A stretch of DNA of 64,000 nucleotides, taken from contig NC_088303.1 in assembly GCF_032854445.1 (NCBI RefSeq), positions 29,243,265-29,307,264 of the forward strand. The letters are read 5' to 3'. Below the pieces are notes generated by a model. It was not told where the DNA came from. It was given only the letters and a program-made list of their open reading frames with translations, and ran no database searches. The stretch is from Liolophura sinensis. Its lineage: Eukaryota; Mollusca; Polyplacophora; Chitonida; Chitonidae. The translations under genes were made by a program, and so were the position numbers. Shown piece by piece: positions 21,377-33,600 of this stretch. How positions within the stretch are numbered: the stretch's first letter is position 1; each line of letters opens with the position of its first letter.

Positions 21377-24300
21377 ATGGAGTTCTCTGAAAACGAGGAG
21401 CTAGTGAAAGGTAAGATCTTTAATTACTTAGTTCAACTGATTTTTATTTAACATCATACTCCTTTAATTACGTAACCAGTTTTATCAGTAGCACTGAAAA
21501 ATCTGATGACCGAAACGACTCTTCATTTAATTAGTCAAATGTATGGAAACTGCATGATTGACAAGTTCGAACTCTTATGTCGAAATCCACTCCAACCAAA
21601 TTCATATGCATGTCGTGTAAACTGTGTGTACGTTATTCTTTTACTTTGACGATTATCACGACCGAATACCATGCTAACAGAAAACTACTTGAATGGATGA
21701 TACACTAACGTTTACAGCATATCCCTTGAACCTGATTTACAATGTGTATTATTGGTTCTATCGGTTTTTTTCGTAATGATTTTTCTTTAAATATGAATTT
21801 TATTAGTTCATATATACTCTGCCTCACGGGACGTAACCACCTATTATACAAATTGTTTTAAGAGTAGTCAAATCATCGCAACAAAAGTTTAAACAATCAA
21901 CCACAAAAGAAAGCACTTTCCCCCTATATCCTGGTTTTATTCCACAAATTTTGAATCAAAATCAGCATGACAAGATGTTTTGAATTTTAGTCAAAGTTAC
22001 TTGAAAGAAGAGGAAGCCAGCAAGTTCCAGTAATTTTCGAAATACACGCGTCTATAATAACTCGAATGTAGTTACCGATATGTTATGTGGCCACAGAGAT
22101 CATAACGTTCACTGGCAACAGACCAATATGGTCGCGTGTTCAAATCCAACTCTCGCTTCTTTTTCTGACACCGTGCGTTAGCAGATTACAAGCTACCTGT
22201 TGAGATAATGTGTTTTTTCCCATTTATATAGTAGGTCACCGTATAATATGCATGTATTTGAAAACTCATGGGCGTTGCTTTGCATATCAATTAAATAAAC
22301 ATGTTAGTTAATTTCATTACTATTTTTGTCATGTTTTCAACAGGTCAAGGAAAAATGAACCAGTTAGGAGGGATGTTCATTAACGGTCGTCCCCTGCCCA
22401 CCCATCTCCGCCTTAAGATTGTGGAGCTGGCTGCGCGAGGGATGAGGCCTTGTGCCATCAGTCGTCAACTCCGGGTCTCGCACGGCTGTGTCAGTAAGAT
22501 TCTGCTCAGGTATCAAGAGACCGGCAGTGTTCGCCCGGGCTTGATCGGTGCCAACAAAAGGCTCGCCAGTTCGGAAGATGAGCTGGATAGAGAAATGGAG
22601 AAAGGTGATCCGAGCTCAGACAGCGATTCCCAGGATTCTAGTCAAAACAAAGGTAAAACGGAAAAACCAGATATATTATACATGATCAAGAAATATTTGT
22701 CTTACAAACGAGTGAATACGGCTTGACGGTATGGTAGTCATGCATATCGCTTAAAGAACGATGCATGCACTATTTCATATATGTAAATTTATTTATTTAT
22801 TTATTTGATTCGTGTTTTACGCCGTACTCAAGAACATTTCACTTATGCGAGGGCGGCCAGCACTATGGTGGGAAGAAACTGGGCAGAGCCCGGGCGAAAC
22901 CCACGACCGTCCGCAGGTTGCTGACAGACTTCCCATCAACATAAAACTGAAACAGGGCACATTAATGTTGAGAAATGTTGCTAGTGGTATCGAATGATTT
23001 AAAAATTTTCGGCAATTTCCACTCACAAATGATGTAAACAAGTGGAAAAGTGTATGAAGAAGTACAGATTGCTGTGAAGAAATTTATGAAATCATCAGAA
23101 ACATTCTTTTATTCTCAAAAGTAAACCTTCGTAAAAGTGATAAAAGTCCCGAACACTATATAGACTACCAATCAGTCAGACAAAAAGACTTTTCGCTTTT
23201 TTTTGACAGAAAACAAGTACTGTACAGAACCCGGTTTCCAGTTCACCAGGAAGCTGAGGCGAAGTCGGACATCTTTTTCACCGGATCAGCTAGAAATTCT
23301 CGAGAAAGCTTTCCAGCGGAATCACTACCCAAACGTCATCACGCGAGAAAACCTGGCGAGTCTGACAAAGCTGGCCGAGGCGAGAATCCAGGTATGGTTT
23401 AGCAACCGACGGGCAAGATGGCGGAAGAGCAGGAGTGAGGCCGCCAGCAAGAACAGCAACAACAACAGCAACTGTGCATATGGTGATATCTTCTCCAGTA
23501 CTGGTGCTTATCAGCCGTCCCAAGAAGCCAAATCCACCATTAGTTACCTACCCAAAGATTATCCCGCCCCTGTATGCCCGGAAGCCAGGAACCATCCATT
23601 TGCCCAAGCCGTTCCACAGCTGAACCAGAACAACCTTGGGAGTAAAGGAGACTTTACAAACCTGGATCACCATCAATCGCAGTTCACTCAGTCGCCCTAC
23701 TGGCGTGCACTTCTTCCTAACACGATCTCAGATGAAATGATGTCGAACAGTAGTGTTGGAACTACACAGAGGTCAGCTGGATGGCTTCCCGCCATGGACA
23801 CTGGGCTCGGAAAATACTTACCGAACTCTCAGTGGAACGGCCTTTCTCATTGGTCTAGCGAGTCTAACTATCCAATCACTCACAGCTGCCAGCTCTACAA
23901 GGTCCCAGGTGAGGAACGAGTCCATGATTTAAGCAGTTTAATACATATTTTGTTCTCCACATGCTTTTATGTTCGTTAGTTCTACCTTTGTTAGTCATCC
24001 TAAAGACGTATTTTTACATCCAGGTTTTACGTAAAGGCCGGGTGTGAAAAAATAATATTCTAATTTTGAAGCACAGCAATGGGAAAATAAGGCTCGGGGA
24101 TTGAAGAAATTAAGTCTTTATTTCGTTTCCTAGATATGACGTCCACCTCGTACCGCCTGTCCCATGTAATTACGCCCAGTCAAGGAGAAGTTGACGTAAC
24201 CTACAACCAGCAGTATTTCTCGTCAGAGCCGGAGGTTTGTACACACTGGTTTTTTCATGCTCACTATGTACAAAATCTTGTTCATCCTCAGGAATACTGA

Positions 24301-25318
24301 AGCAGCTGTATCATCATTGCACACAGGACGTAGTGCCAAACTTGAAGCCAAAATCCCTTTATTAATGAGGTCGCGCGTTCGAATCCAGCTCAATCCCGCT
24401 AAATAAGCTACATACAGCTTTTACACCGGATTTCTGTGGGATGTGTCCGGTGTATATACTTTAGACAATCATTGTTAAGGCCGTGAAAGCCATGTAATCC
24501 AATATTTTATAAAACGTATTGTCACTGGCCGTGCTTTTTGTTTCAGTTGCGTTCATCCGTCTGCGAATCTCCCGTCAGCAGTCGAGGAACCCTTAGTCCG
24601 GAAATTCCCGAATACACCCGAGACTACAGTTGGACCTTGAATCTTGCCGATCTCTGTTCTTCCACTGATTTCGAGAGTAGCAGCGGGACGAAATTCCTTC
24701 ATCCTTGTATAGCTGGTAGGTAGCAAAGACAAAAAAAAAAAAAAAAAAAAAAAAAAAAACATGTGAAAGGAATACAGTGAAAACATGCGTACATGTCAAA
24801 ACAAAAAATAATACCAAAATGAGACAAACAAAATCATCGAAGACAGTGGTATAATTGTGAAAGTGTAACCTGGTCACAAAACTAACGGAGAGTCTTCCTT
24901 CAGTTAGGCTTTATTCGGACTGCAAGTTCTTGACCTTATTTGGAGAGTTACATAATGCATTAACTTTATGCATGGGTAGAATTGAAATATACACAAAACA
25001 TAGCAATTAAAGCAGGTCGATACAAAACTTTACTTTTAGAAAAAGTTTCTGTGTGATACGATCGGGTGTTTTTGCCACTGTATCATTTACCCGAATATCA
25101 CCCAGAATGCACACGCAGTGGTAAACGACGAACCCAGTGCTGTGTATACGAAAAGTTTTAAGTGAATATGTGTTTAATATTCCACAGGTGTTATTGGGGA
25201 GACAACAGCATCCTTATCGAACAATGAAGTCTTTCCATATTCGTCCATGTTCAAGAATGCTGCCGTGAGTGGGTTTAGCGACTATTACGACAACCAGAGG
25301 ACGTTAACCTGTCTCTAA
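21377..25318 (+). CDS. Pax3/7-like protein with PAI-only paired domain plus homeodomain (gene B)
   Basis: Six exons: 21377-21410, 22344-22652, 23210-23908, 24134-24234, 24547-24715 and 25188-25318. All have GT-AG borders and consistent phases (1,1,1,0,1), giving 480 aa. Exon 1 gives [11 protein letters not shown]. Exon 2 starts [10 protein letters not shown] and encodes the PAI half (about residues 12-76) with [16 protein letters not shown]. It then passes straight into an acidic linker ([10 protein letters not shown]), so the RED half is absent. Exon 3 holds a homeodomain (about 129-188: [19 protein letters not shown] through [14 protein letters not shown], Ser50) and a Ser/Asn/Gln-rich tail. 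I see no octapeptide. Predicted nuclear DNA-binding regulator. PAI is about 89% identical to gene A but the homeodomain only about 70%. Introns hold SINE pieces and a 29-A run just after the exon 5 donor. Confidence 0.88.
22080..22200 (+). mobile_element. Old tRNA-like SINE remnant in intron 1 of gene B
   Basis: Contains TGGTCGCGTGTTCAAATCC, a B-box-like motif, in a tRNA-like context. A related stretch (GAGGTCGCGCGTTCGAATCC) lies at about 24365 in intron 4. Both are short and diverged, so only the B boxes support the call. Confidence 0.35.
22786..22936 (-). mobile_element. tRNA-derived SINE, 3' half, in intron 2 of gene B
   Basis: (TTTA)n tail, GTGTTTTACGCCGTACTCAA, a GGCGGCCAGCACTATGG block and CCGCAGGTTGCTGACAGAC, then stops before the tRNA-like head. 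Antisense to the Pax gene. It sits between the PAI exon and the homeobox exon, where the missing RED half would otherwise be encoded. Confidence 0.8.
24320..24480 (+). mobile_element. Old tRNA-like SINE remnant in intron 4 of gene B
   Basis: Shares a GTCGCGCGTTCGAATCCAGC B-box region with the copy at 22080-22200, followed by a CCGGATTTCTGTGGGATGTG stretch. Weakly supported. Confidence 0.35.
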
Positions 25319-25492
25319 AGATGATGGAAGCCCTTGAATTCTGCATGTGTGGTAACGAGGTGTCAAACCGGGAGGAAGTCTTAGAGACATTCGGGCACTC
25401 TCTCACCCCATTATCATTCAAGATTACAGCCTGTGTTACATTTACGACCAAAGGGACGCTAAATGAAGTGCGTATGCGGATGATCTGGAACA

Positions 25493-25498
25493 ATTAAA
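25493..25498 (+). terminator. Candidate poly(A) signal of Pax gene B
   Basis: ATTAAA about 175 bases after the TAA stop. It is the nearest signal-like hexamer; no canonical AATAAA was noticed nearby. Confidence 0.35.
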
Positions 25499-25636
25499 TA
25501 TGACTATTGTATTTTTTCAGCTAAAACAGAACAAAACATTGACATTTAGCTCATATATATTAACACATCCATGTTAAAGATTTTACAAGTTTTTCAAGTC
25601 CACTGTTTGCACTTGCATGTACATGGATAGGGTCGC

Positions 25637-25877
25637 TTTTGTTACTCTCAGAAAATAATCTGTTAATTTTAACAGAAAGTCTGTTGTATGAGCGATGCCA
25701 GAATGTATTCTGTTATGGCAGCAGATTATTCTGTTAAATATGAAACCACATGCTCTATTAATTCAACATGCAGATTCTATTAGACTAACACGATATTGTG
25801 TTGAATATGGTACAATATTGTTATACGAGCAGAATACATTCTAGCATCACTTAGACAACAGACTTTTTTGAGTGTCC
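25637..25877. mobile_element. Short inverted-repeat element (MITE-like), about 240 bp
   Basis: Left arm 25675-25711 (AGTCTGTTGTATGAGCGATG then CAGAATGTATTCTG) and right arm 25829-25870 are imperfect inverted copies. Outer borders resemble each other (TACTCTCAGAAAA and, on the minus strand, GACACTCAAAAAA). The middle is rich in CTGTTAA/TTAACAG. It has no coding capacity. No clear target duplication was found, so the borders are approximate. Confidence 0.6.
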
Positions 25878-28319
25878 AGTGTTACGGTCATCACTAAAGT
25901 TAAGCGATGTTTTTGAAGATCCGATGATAGTATGTTTCGTCACAAATTTAATACTCGGCTCACCTGTTATGTTTCCCACCAAAACTGTTAATCAATCTAC
26001 TATGAATGTACATGTTTGTTTAGCCCTATAAATGTTTGTTAAGTAGAGACAAAGTATTCTATAACTGTTTTGTGAATTAGTTACTCGGTACCTTCTTTGT
26101 GCTTTGTATTCCTGTAATGCTTGTTTAGATAAGGGGAATTCTTTATGACCTATGTTCTGTTTTATTTGTTAGTATTTTCTATAGTTTTTAAATATACTGT
26201 TCTATATGTTATAAAACTTGTAATATACTGCCTTTGGGCTTAGAATATATTGGCACATTACTGGTTTTGTCTTGTTTCTATTCCCAGTGGTATGATTGTG
26301 TTTTTCGGGAGAGTATACTATATACAACATTTGTTAGATGCAGTAATCCGTGCATATTATAGCAGGAAAGTGTGTCTGCAGGGTCGCAAGATCGCACCAA
26401 TGACTCGCACAACTGACGAACATACTTGCAGCTTCTTCAGTCTGCTACCCTCGACGGGGGACGCCGGGACCAATAACCGGAGCTAGTAATCCTACCAGAG
26501 ACATAATTCTATTGCGGACTGCTGTGGAGCTGACCGTGGCTCAGTTGTAACATGCGACCTCCCTAACCAATCCATCGTTCATCTGGCCTTGGAGGACTGA
26601 AAAAGCAGTATAAGCATTAATGGGAAACGATTTGTTCTCCACCATTATGGCCACGTGCAAGTTTTGTATGTCAACGTCAGAGAGATCGTCAGTAAATTGC
26701 CAATTGTCGGTGGTCTGCTATGGGTACTCCGGCTGAATAATTCTTGAGAAGAATGTTAACCAACAACTAATCAATCATGCAATCCTTCCTGCATGCACGT
26801 GGCCACACATACACAAAATTTTGCAAATCAGAAACCATCATAACTGGCGTTGTCTTTAGGTTATTACAGTCATAAGTGCACGCGACTTGCGAGGAATATT
26901 ACGAGAAAATAATTTGTACAAAATGCTCATAGGGCAGTTGATACTTGTACACAACTCTATATAGTATTGCGATAGTTCTAATACCTCATTTGAATCGGGT
27001 CTGATGAGTCGCATCACTTTACATTTTTTTTTTAATCAGAACCATAATTATGACTTTATTTCTTTACTCTAACATATTTTTGTGGTTTTACGCGGCCATT
27101 CTCAGGAATATTATACTTAACATTGTGGCGTTAAACGTGTACGACTGAAGGAAACCAGCCAAAATCGTCTGGTATTCATTAACTTTTGACATAAAACTGA
27201 AGAAGGATTCGCAGATATCACCTATTACATTTGTTAAACCATGGCTGTGTTCATAAAGATGATGACAACACAGCATTTTGTGTACCGGTAATGCAAGACG
27301 GAAGACATCTAATAATTTTGCTATAGAGTTCACAGCATTTTTATAGAGTTGCTTGAATTTCTCTTCAACAACATAAGGCCTATTTATGAAATTCGGAAAA
27401 CCATACATTGATAGTGTAGGTATTTAGCGATGAGTAAAAATGATGTCCCTGTCTCTAGCATGACAGGTCTGTAACTCTTCCCGAATGAATTATTATATAC
27501 TGTGCATAATATGCCGAAGTTATTTTAGAGTAATCTTGGTCGAACCCTACAGATGTCCGTGGGTTAACCTCAGTCCCCCCTTCTGGAGGTAGTGATGTAA
27601 AGTGAGTGTAGAGAGCGGCGCATGCACTCTTGAGAAGCATGGCCTATGACCACAAACTGCAGTTCAGCTCAGTAGTCAAGGCGGTCAACTAGTTAGACAA
27701 TATTCATAGTCAAATGCAAGAAAGTGTATATTCTTTTATTACAGTTGTTTATAAATCTATGCGTCGAAAGAGACATTCGTATACCAGCTGTCAACCAATA
27801 AGGACGTTCCAGGTGAATAATCACAGGGCCAATTCCCAAAACGCACTGAAGAACTAAAACTGTATGTAAAGTACAAAAATAGGGCGGAATCATGCCAAGA
27901 GAAACAGTCAACATTCTTTAATAAAGTTGGAAAGACGCAAGGTATGTTTTAGGCAACTGAGTGAAATCAGTATTCAAATCGTGTACCATGCTAGAATATC
28001 AGTTGTGGATAACAAAATATGTATCTCAGTTGCGCCTTGATTGCAACTGTTCACATGTCTACAGTGGCCATCTAATTCAATACGACGAATACAACGCCCC
28101 TATAAAACCGCTGCAGTGGTATTTTAAAACTTCCTTCCCTATTACTTCGAGATTTCTGACGTTAGCTTTGTAAAAAAATTTATCATATGTATCTCGAAGG
28201 CATTCCGAGAGCACAAACCTGTACTGCTAAATGCACAAATCCTCCTCCATGGGCAAAGGGACTCTGGGTCGAACGTATCTTGCACTGGTAAAGAATCGTT
28301 TAAAACATTCGGAATCCGT

Positions 28320-28640
28320 GTTTGGATCACCGGCACCAAAATGAAACCGAATGGTGCCTGTGCCAATACCATGCCGTGCGCCAAGTTTAACCAAAGTCTG
28401 TGAATCGCTTTTTGCTGCTATGTCATGACTGCTAACAGTCATTTGACATTGATGAATGATCAGGTTTCTGGGCCACCAAAATATAACGGATTGGTGCTTG
28501 TACCAAGCCATGCCGTGCGCAAAGTTTCATGACTTTTTGCTGCTAAGCTGCTGACAGGCATTTGGCAAGGGTCAGACTGGCAAGATCAGATTTCGAACCA
28601 CCAAAACCTGAAAGTATAACGGGTTGGTGCTTGGTGATAG
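28320..28640. repeat. Degenerate direct repeat, about 125-145 bp spacing, three copies
   Basis: Recurring blocks: CACCAAAATGAAACCGAATG, CACCAAAATATAACGGATTG and CACCAAAACCTGAAAG. Each is followed by GGTGC(C/T)TG. The first two also share CATGCCGTGCGC(C/A)AAGTTT and a CTTTTTGCTGCTA segment. Confidence 0.55.
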
Positions 28641-31600
28641 CTTTTTAGTTGCTGACAAACTAATAAATTTCGGTAAAAACTATAGTCTATAACAAAGCGA
28701 GATATGCATGCACGATATGCAGGACTTTTGAGGCCAGCTGCTATCAGTACACGGATAGGTTTTAGCCAAGAAATCGGCTTTGAACTTCTACTATCTGATA
28801 ATGTCTAGTATCAGTAGGCCTAAAAATAAGCTATCCTCAGACCGGATTTTCGGGCCTGGATAGTTGCAAATATAAAACCTAATGTGCCAACTCGGATATA
28901 CAAGCAAACGCCTTCGCTCAAAGTTTCACAAGTGGGTGCATTTCTCTTGGAAGTAAATATGAACAAGGAATGTAGAAGCTCTAATTCCGGTCATAACTCG
29001 CTGCTAGGGACGCTACATGCATCGTGTTGAAGAAGGCCTCCGCGTTGGATTCGATGTCATGAGCTGCAGTCAATGCACACTTAAGACTTTTGATAAAACG
29101 ACAACTTATAAATTAACATAGCGCACGCTCTGGACAGTCGTTGAAGTTGCACCAGTAGAAACTTGTTATTTACACGAGTACAGCATAATTCTGATAGGCC
29201 CATATATTTTCTTAGTTGGTTTATAATAGTGGCTAGTGTCAAATACCTAGCTTGCGCTAAACCAGCTCCCCGTCATTGAGAAATCAGGCTAGCAAATTCT
29301 CAGATGCCTTATTTAATGGAAGGTTTGACTTTTCCTTGCCATAAAAGGTGGAAAGGGGTGGGCTACAATATTTGAATTCCCCCCCAACCCCCAACCCCCA
29401 CCCCCACTTCCCGGCTTCAAAAGCCACTTTGATCTCTTTACACTGGGCACTCAGTTTGAAGGCAGGCTCTAGCCATTATATTTGCTCTGAGTTTGGGATA
29501 TGTTCTGTGTGGTAAGTATATTAATGACCACATTAATCTTGACTAAACTCTGTGTCAGAATCATTCAACAGTACAATTCTAGGTCTCCCCTCAATAGGCT
29601 GTTAAGGCCAATCCCAAAACTGTCCTCGAATCAACCCTGAAAACACTTTTGATCAACTTAAATACAAAGCTTTAAGAAAATGACAAACCAATGTAAAGGA
29701 AGTTTGGGTTTTCAATTTATTTCTGTTAACAGCATTACAGTTCTATCATTCATGTTGTACAGTGAACCTCTTGCATCAACAACCTAAAAGTCAACTACCA
29801 CATACATGCACGTATTGGTTAGTTCTTACATTCAGAAATACCGAACCCTGTACCAGTCGACATGTCGTTGGCTTGTATCCTGTAACATGATTGGTAGAAG
29901 TTCTTTGATTGGTAGAAACTGACCAATGAGAACCAATCATCTAATAGAGATCATTCATCATTAATTATCTTCATCAGCCCGAGAAATAAAACATACTACT
30001 GGTAACCATCTGAGATAAGATAAATGTTAACAGATACTAATTTCCTCCCATTTTCATCTGGCTGCTTGATGAAAAGTATAAACCGGATAAATCAGATTTC
30101 CCCCCCCCCTCCACTAATTTCCAGTATCCACATCAGCATTTTTCAGCTGTCAGCATGGTAACGATGTAGGGATGTGTGAATGGCATGTACAACAGATTAA
30201 TCAATCAGTTAATTTCAAAACACTTCATGAAAAAAAAAAACAGCCAGCTTCTTTAAAGAATACAATGCATCTGAATCACCAATAAAGTATCTCAAAATAA
30301 TGAAGAATTAAACTGAAATTGGCTCAATACGTAACAGATAAGGTACTACAGTTGTCAGTTTTATAGGGTATGAATGTCTCTACTTTAAAGGATATGTTTT
30401 TTGTTTGATACAAACTTGATCAGTTTCACCATTTTGGCCATCCCGTCGCCATTGGTGACTATGACTTTAATGGAGTCACATGAAAATTGATGAAAAAATG
30501 TTAACATCAGAAAAACAGTTGTGGTAAGTTTTGAACAATCAGTTGGAAAATTCAGGTTTATAATCGAATTACAGCTTGTCAAACCATGAAAATAAGCAAG
30601 CAGAATAACTAATTCTTTTGTCATTCAGTGAAAATGGTAACAACTGAGGTAGTTACATGCCCACAAAATCATCTATATGAACTGATAAATAGAAATACCC
30701 AGGTAAATCGGTCATGTGAGCATTTTCTGGGAGTACAACCGTGCAAAAATGTTTTCCATACGTCTAACATTCTGATTACTCATTCAGTGCCAATTCCAAA
30801 CTTCTTTAGTAGCTTCCTAGGGCCATAATACATAATGACTGAGATACATGTAAGTACCAGCCATTTCAAAAAAGAAAAAAAGGAAAAACCCATGACAAGG
30901 GAGATAACTCTTATGGATTAAACTTTAGTGACACAGAGCCATATGTATTTCTGTTGGAGAACTGAACATGCGTGTACATTTAACTTGCACAAACACTGGT
31001 ACATGTTCTGGATTGTTCGGTGGTCAAGTCTCTTCCACTAGCACTAATACTAGCGAGAACAATGTACAGCAGATAAACACAACTCATGAACTGCATACAC
31101 CTGCGGATCCTGCTAGTTTTCCTGAACTACACTTCTTGTACAACTTGCTCTTGACATACAACACAGCTTGCAGCAATAGCAACATTCAATGATTTCAAGC
31201 CATAGTTTGTGTTTTCTGTGGAAACAACTGATCCAACTTCTGCATACAGACTGAAGCTGAAATAATTTTTTTGGTATTTTTTTTTTCATGGTAATAATGA
31301 TTACGTTTAAGTTCATTGCGTTCCTATCTGAAATCTGTCACAAAAAAGTTTAACCTTAACAGCTTTCATCAAAATTCCCCACTCAATCTGAAAACTTACC
31401 ATAAACATCTGCAAATTAATTTTAGGTGAGAATATCATAAAAAAAAAAACAACTTAACAGCTAGGTAGAAATATTGTGCTCTAGCCATGAGTTTGTGCTT
31501 ACAATTGGTCTGGCTCAAAGCGTTTACACCGTAAACAGTAAAGTTTTGACTCCCTACAATACAAACTTTGCCTCTTCAACAACAAACTGTGTAGCACTGC

Positions 31601-33085
31601 TACAGACTTAAAAAGGAATGTTCATTTTGTAGTTTTACATAACAAATATATATATATTTATATAGTATATATGCAGATACGTACAAGTAATACACCAAAA
31701 AACAAGGAAAAGAAAACAATTATGTACTGTTTTAATAAACTCAAAGAATACTTGGACTTAAGTTATCAGAACATAAATATCAGTTTGTATCCTTTTCCAT
31801 ATACATGCATGTATATATGGACAAACATCTGAAGTAATAAGCTTTGTTAAAATTTTTATCAGAATGAAAGGAATTGACTATACATAATGAAGGGGAGGTA
31901 ATTCTTATGACAGGAGATACAAATCTCAGTAGTTATCTCCCTTTTACTCCTTAAAACATTTTACCTCAGACTACAGTGCCTATTTAACAAAGACAACTTT
32001 TTCCATGGAAGCCTTCTCATTTCACCGCAGGATTGTTTTCATGTAACAAGAGATAAAATGTGCCAAGAAAACCATGGCCAGAATAAAACTTCAGATTCTT
32101 CTTTGATGGATGAGTAATTTTTAAAATTACATTAAAACAAGCCATGGTATTTCCAGACATTTTTTTGAAATCCCAACCAAACTACATATACTGAACTTTC
32201 ATTAATTATAAAACCGCTAAAATAATTTGTCCATTTTTATACAAGTTACCAATGAAAGAAAACAAATTGCATTGATTGACCAACAAAGAAAACAAATGAA
32301 AGGCAATAATCTTATGATGATCAATATTTATCATTTCCACTAATTCAACTGAGATATTAAATAATCTCCCAAGTTTATTCGTAGCTGTCTTCATTTTAAA
32401 AAATATGTGAACCTGTCACATCATTCTCTGCACATCACCAATATTACCCTCATATTTAACTAGTTGTCCTCTAAATGCCAACTACACAATTTATTAAAAA
32501 TTCTGAAACGCTGTTTCGTGTGGCAGGGTGCCAAAAATAGTGACGTCATACAACCAAAATTAAAATTTCTAAGAAATAAACAGCTTAGTAAGTCACAAAA
32601 GTATTAAGGATGTCTAAGAAGGCTTAAAACAGGTTTGGCTTTTTCTTTTCTTTTTTTTTGCTTCAATTCCAGAGCTATAAACTTCAAAATGATATGTATC
32701 ATTTACCCAACTACCACTGGGTCCTACAGTCACCATTATTTATCAGTATGTACAAAATATTTCTGTGGAGTACAAAGTTATGTACAACTTGTCATTACAT
32801 TCGTGCATCATACACTCCTGTGGCACGAGTGTTAGGGAGGCCTCAGTATTAACCCATAGGGAACAGTTTGATACATAACATACAGACACATTTACAGTGC
32901 ATTTCACTACATTGAGATGTTCAGATATGTACAATAACTGTGCAAGAATAATGTCTCTTTCATTTCAGATTTGAATATGCAAGGTGCATGAACATGATTG
33001 TCATCAGGAGGCAAAATCATGACAAATGTAACCTGTGTTAAGGTAACTAGAATACATCTACAAAATAACGACAAGGTGACTTTGA

Positions 33086-33600
33086 TATAAACTTAATATT
33101 ACCCACAGGGTAAAATTACCTGGAAAGGCTGTAATATTACCCACAGGATAATAAAATAACTGGGAAAGGCTGTAATATTACCTGCAGGGTAATGAAATAA
33201 CCTGCGAAGGCTGTAATATTACCTACAGGGTAATACATTAGCCTGGAAAGGCTGTAATATTACCTACAGGGTAATGAAATAACCTGGGAAGGCTGTAATA
33301 TTACCTACAGGGTAATGAAATAACCTGGGAAGGCTGTAATATTACCTACAGGGTAATGAAATAACCTGGGAAGGCTGTAATATTACCTACAGGGTAATGA
33401 AATAACCTGGGAAGGCTGTAATATTACCTACAGGGTAATGAAATAACCTGGGAAGGCTATAATATTACCTACAGGGTAATGGCATAACCTGGAAAGGATG
33501 TAACATCACCTACACAGTAACAATATAACCTGGAAAGGCCATGATAGAACCTGCTAGGCCATAACATACCCAACACGGCAATAATATAACCTCTCACAGA
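33086..33600. repeat. 41 bp minisatellite, about 11-12 units
   Basis: Unit begins GGCTGTAATATTACCTACAG, then GGTAATGAAATAACCTGGGAA. Starts of GGCT fall at 33127, 33168, 33209, 33250, 33291, 33332, 33373, 33414 and 33455, exactly 41 bases apart. Central units are almost identical and the edges decay. Each unit can fold as ATTACC-TACAG-GGTAAT or as CTGTA-ATATTACC-TACAG. Confidence 0.95.

Noticed and set aside
23203-23205. TTG start for a homeodomain-only protein in gene B
   Set aside because: It overlaps the pyrimidine tract and acceptor (TTTTGACAG) of the homeobox exon, and the phase fits splicing from the PAI exon.
27088-27408. 106-codon minus-strand frame
   Set aside because: Its C-terminal part is translated SINE-like tail sequence and the rest matches nothing known to me.
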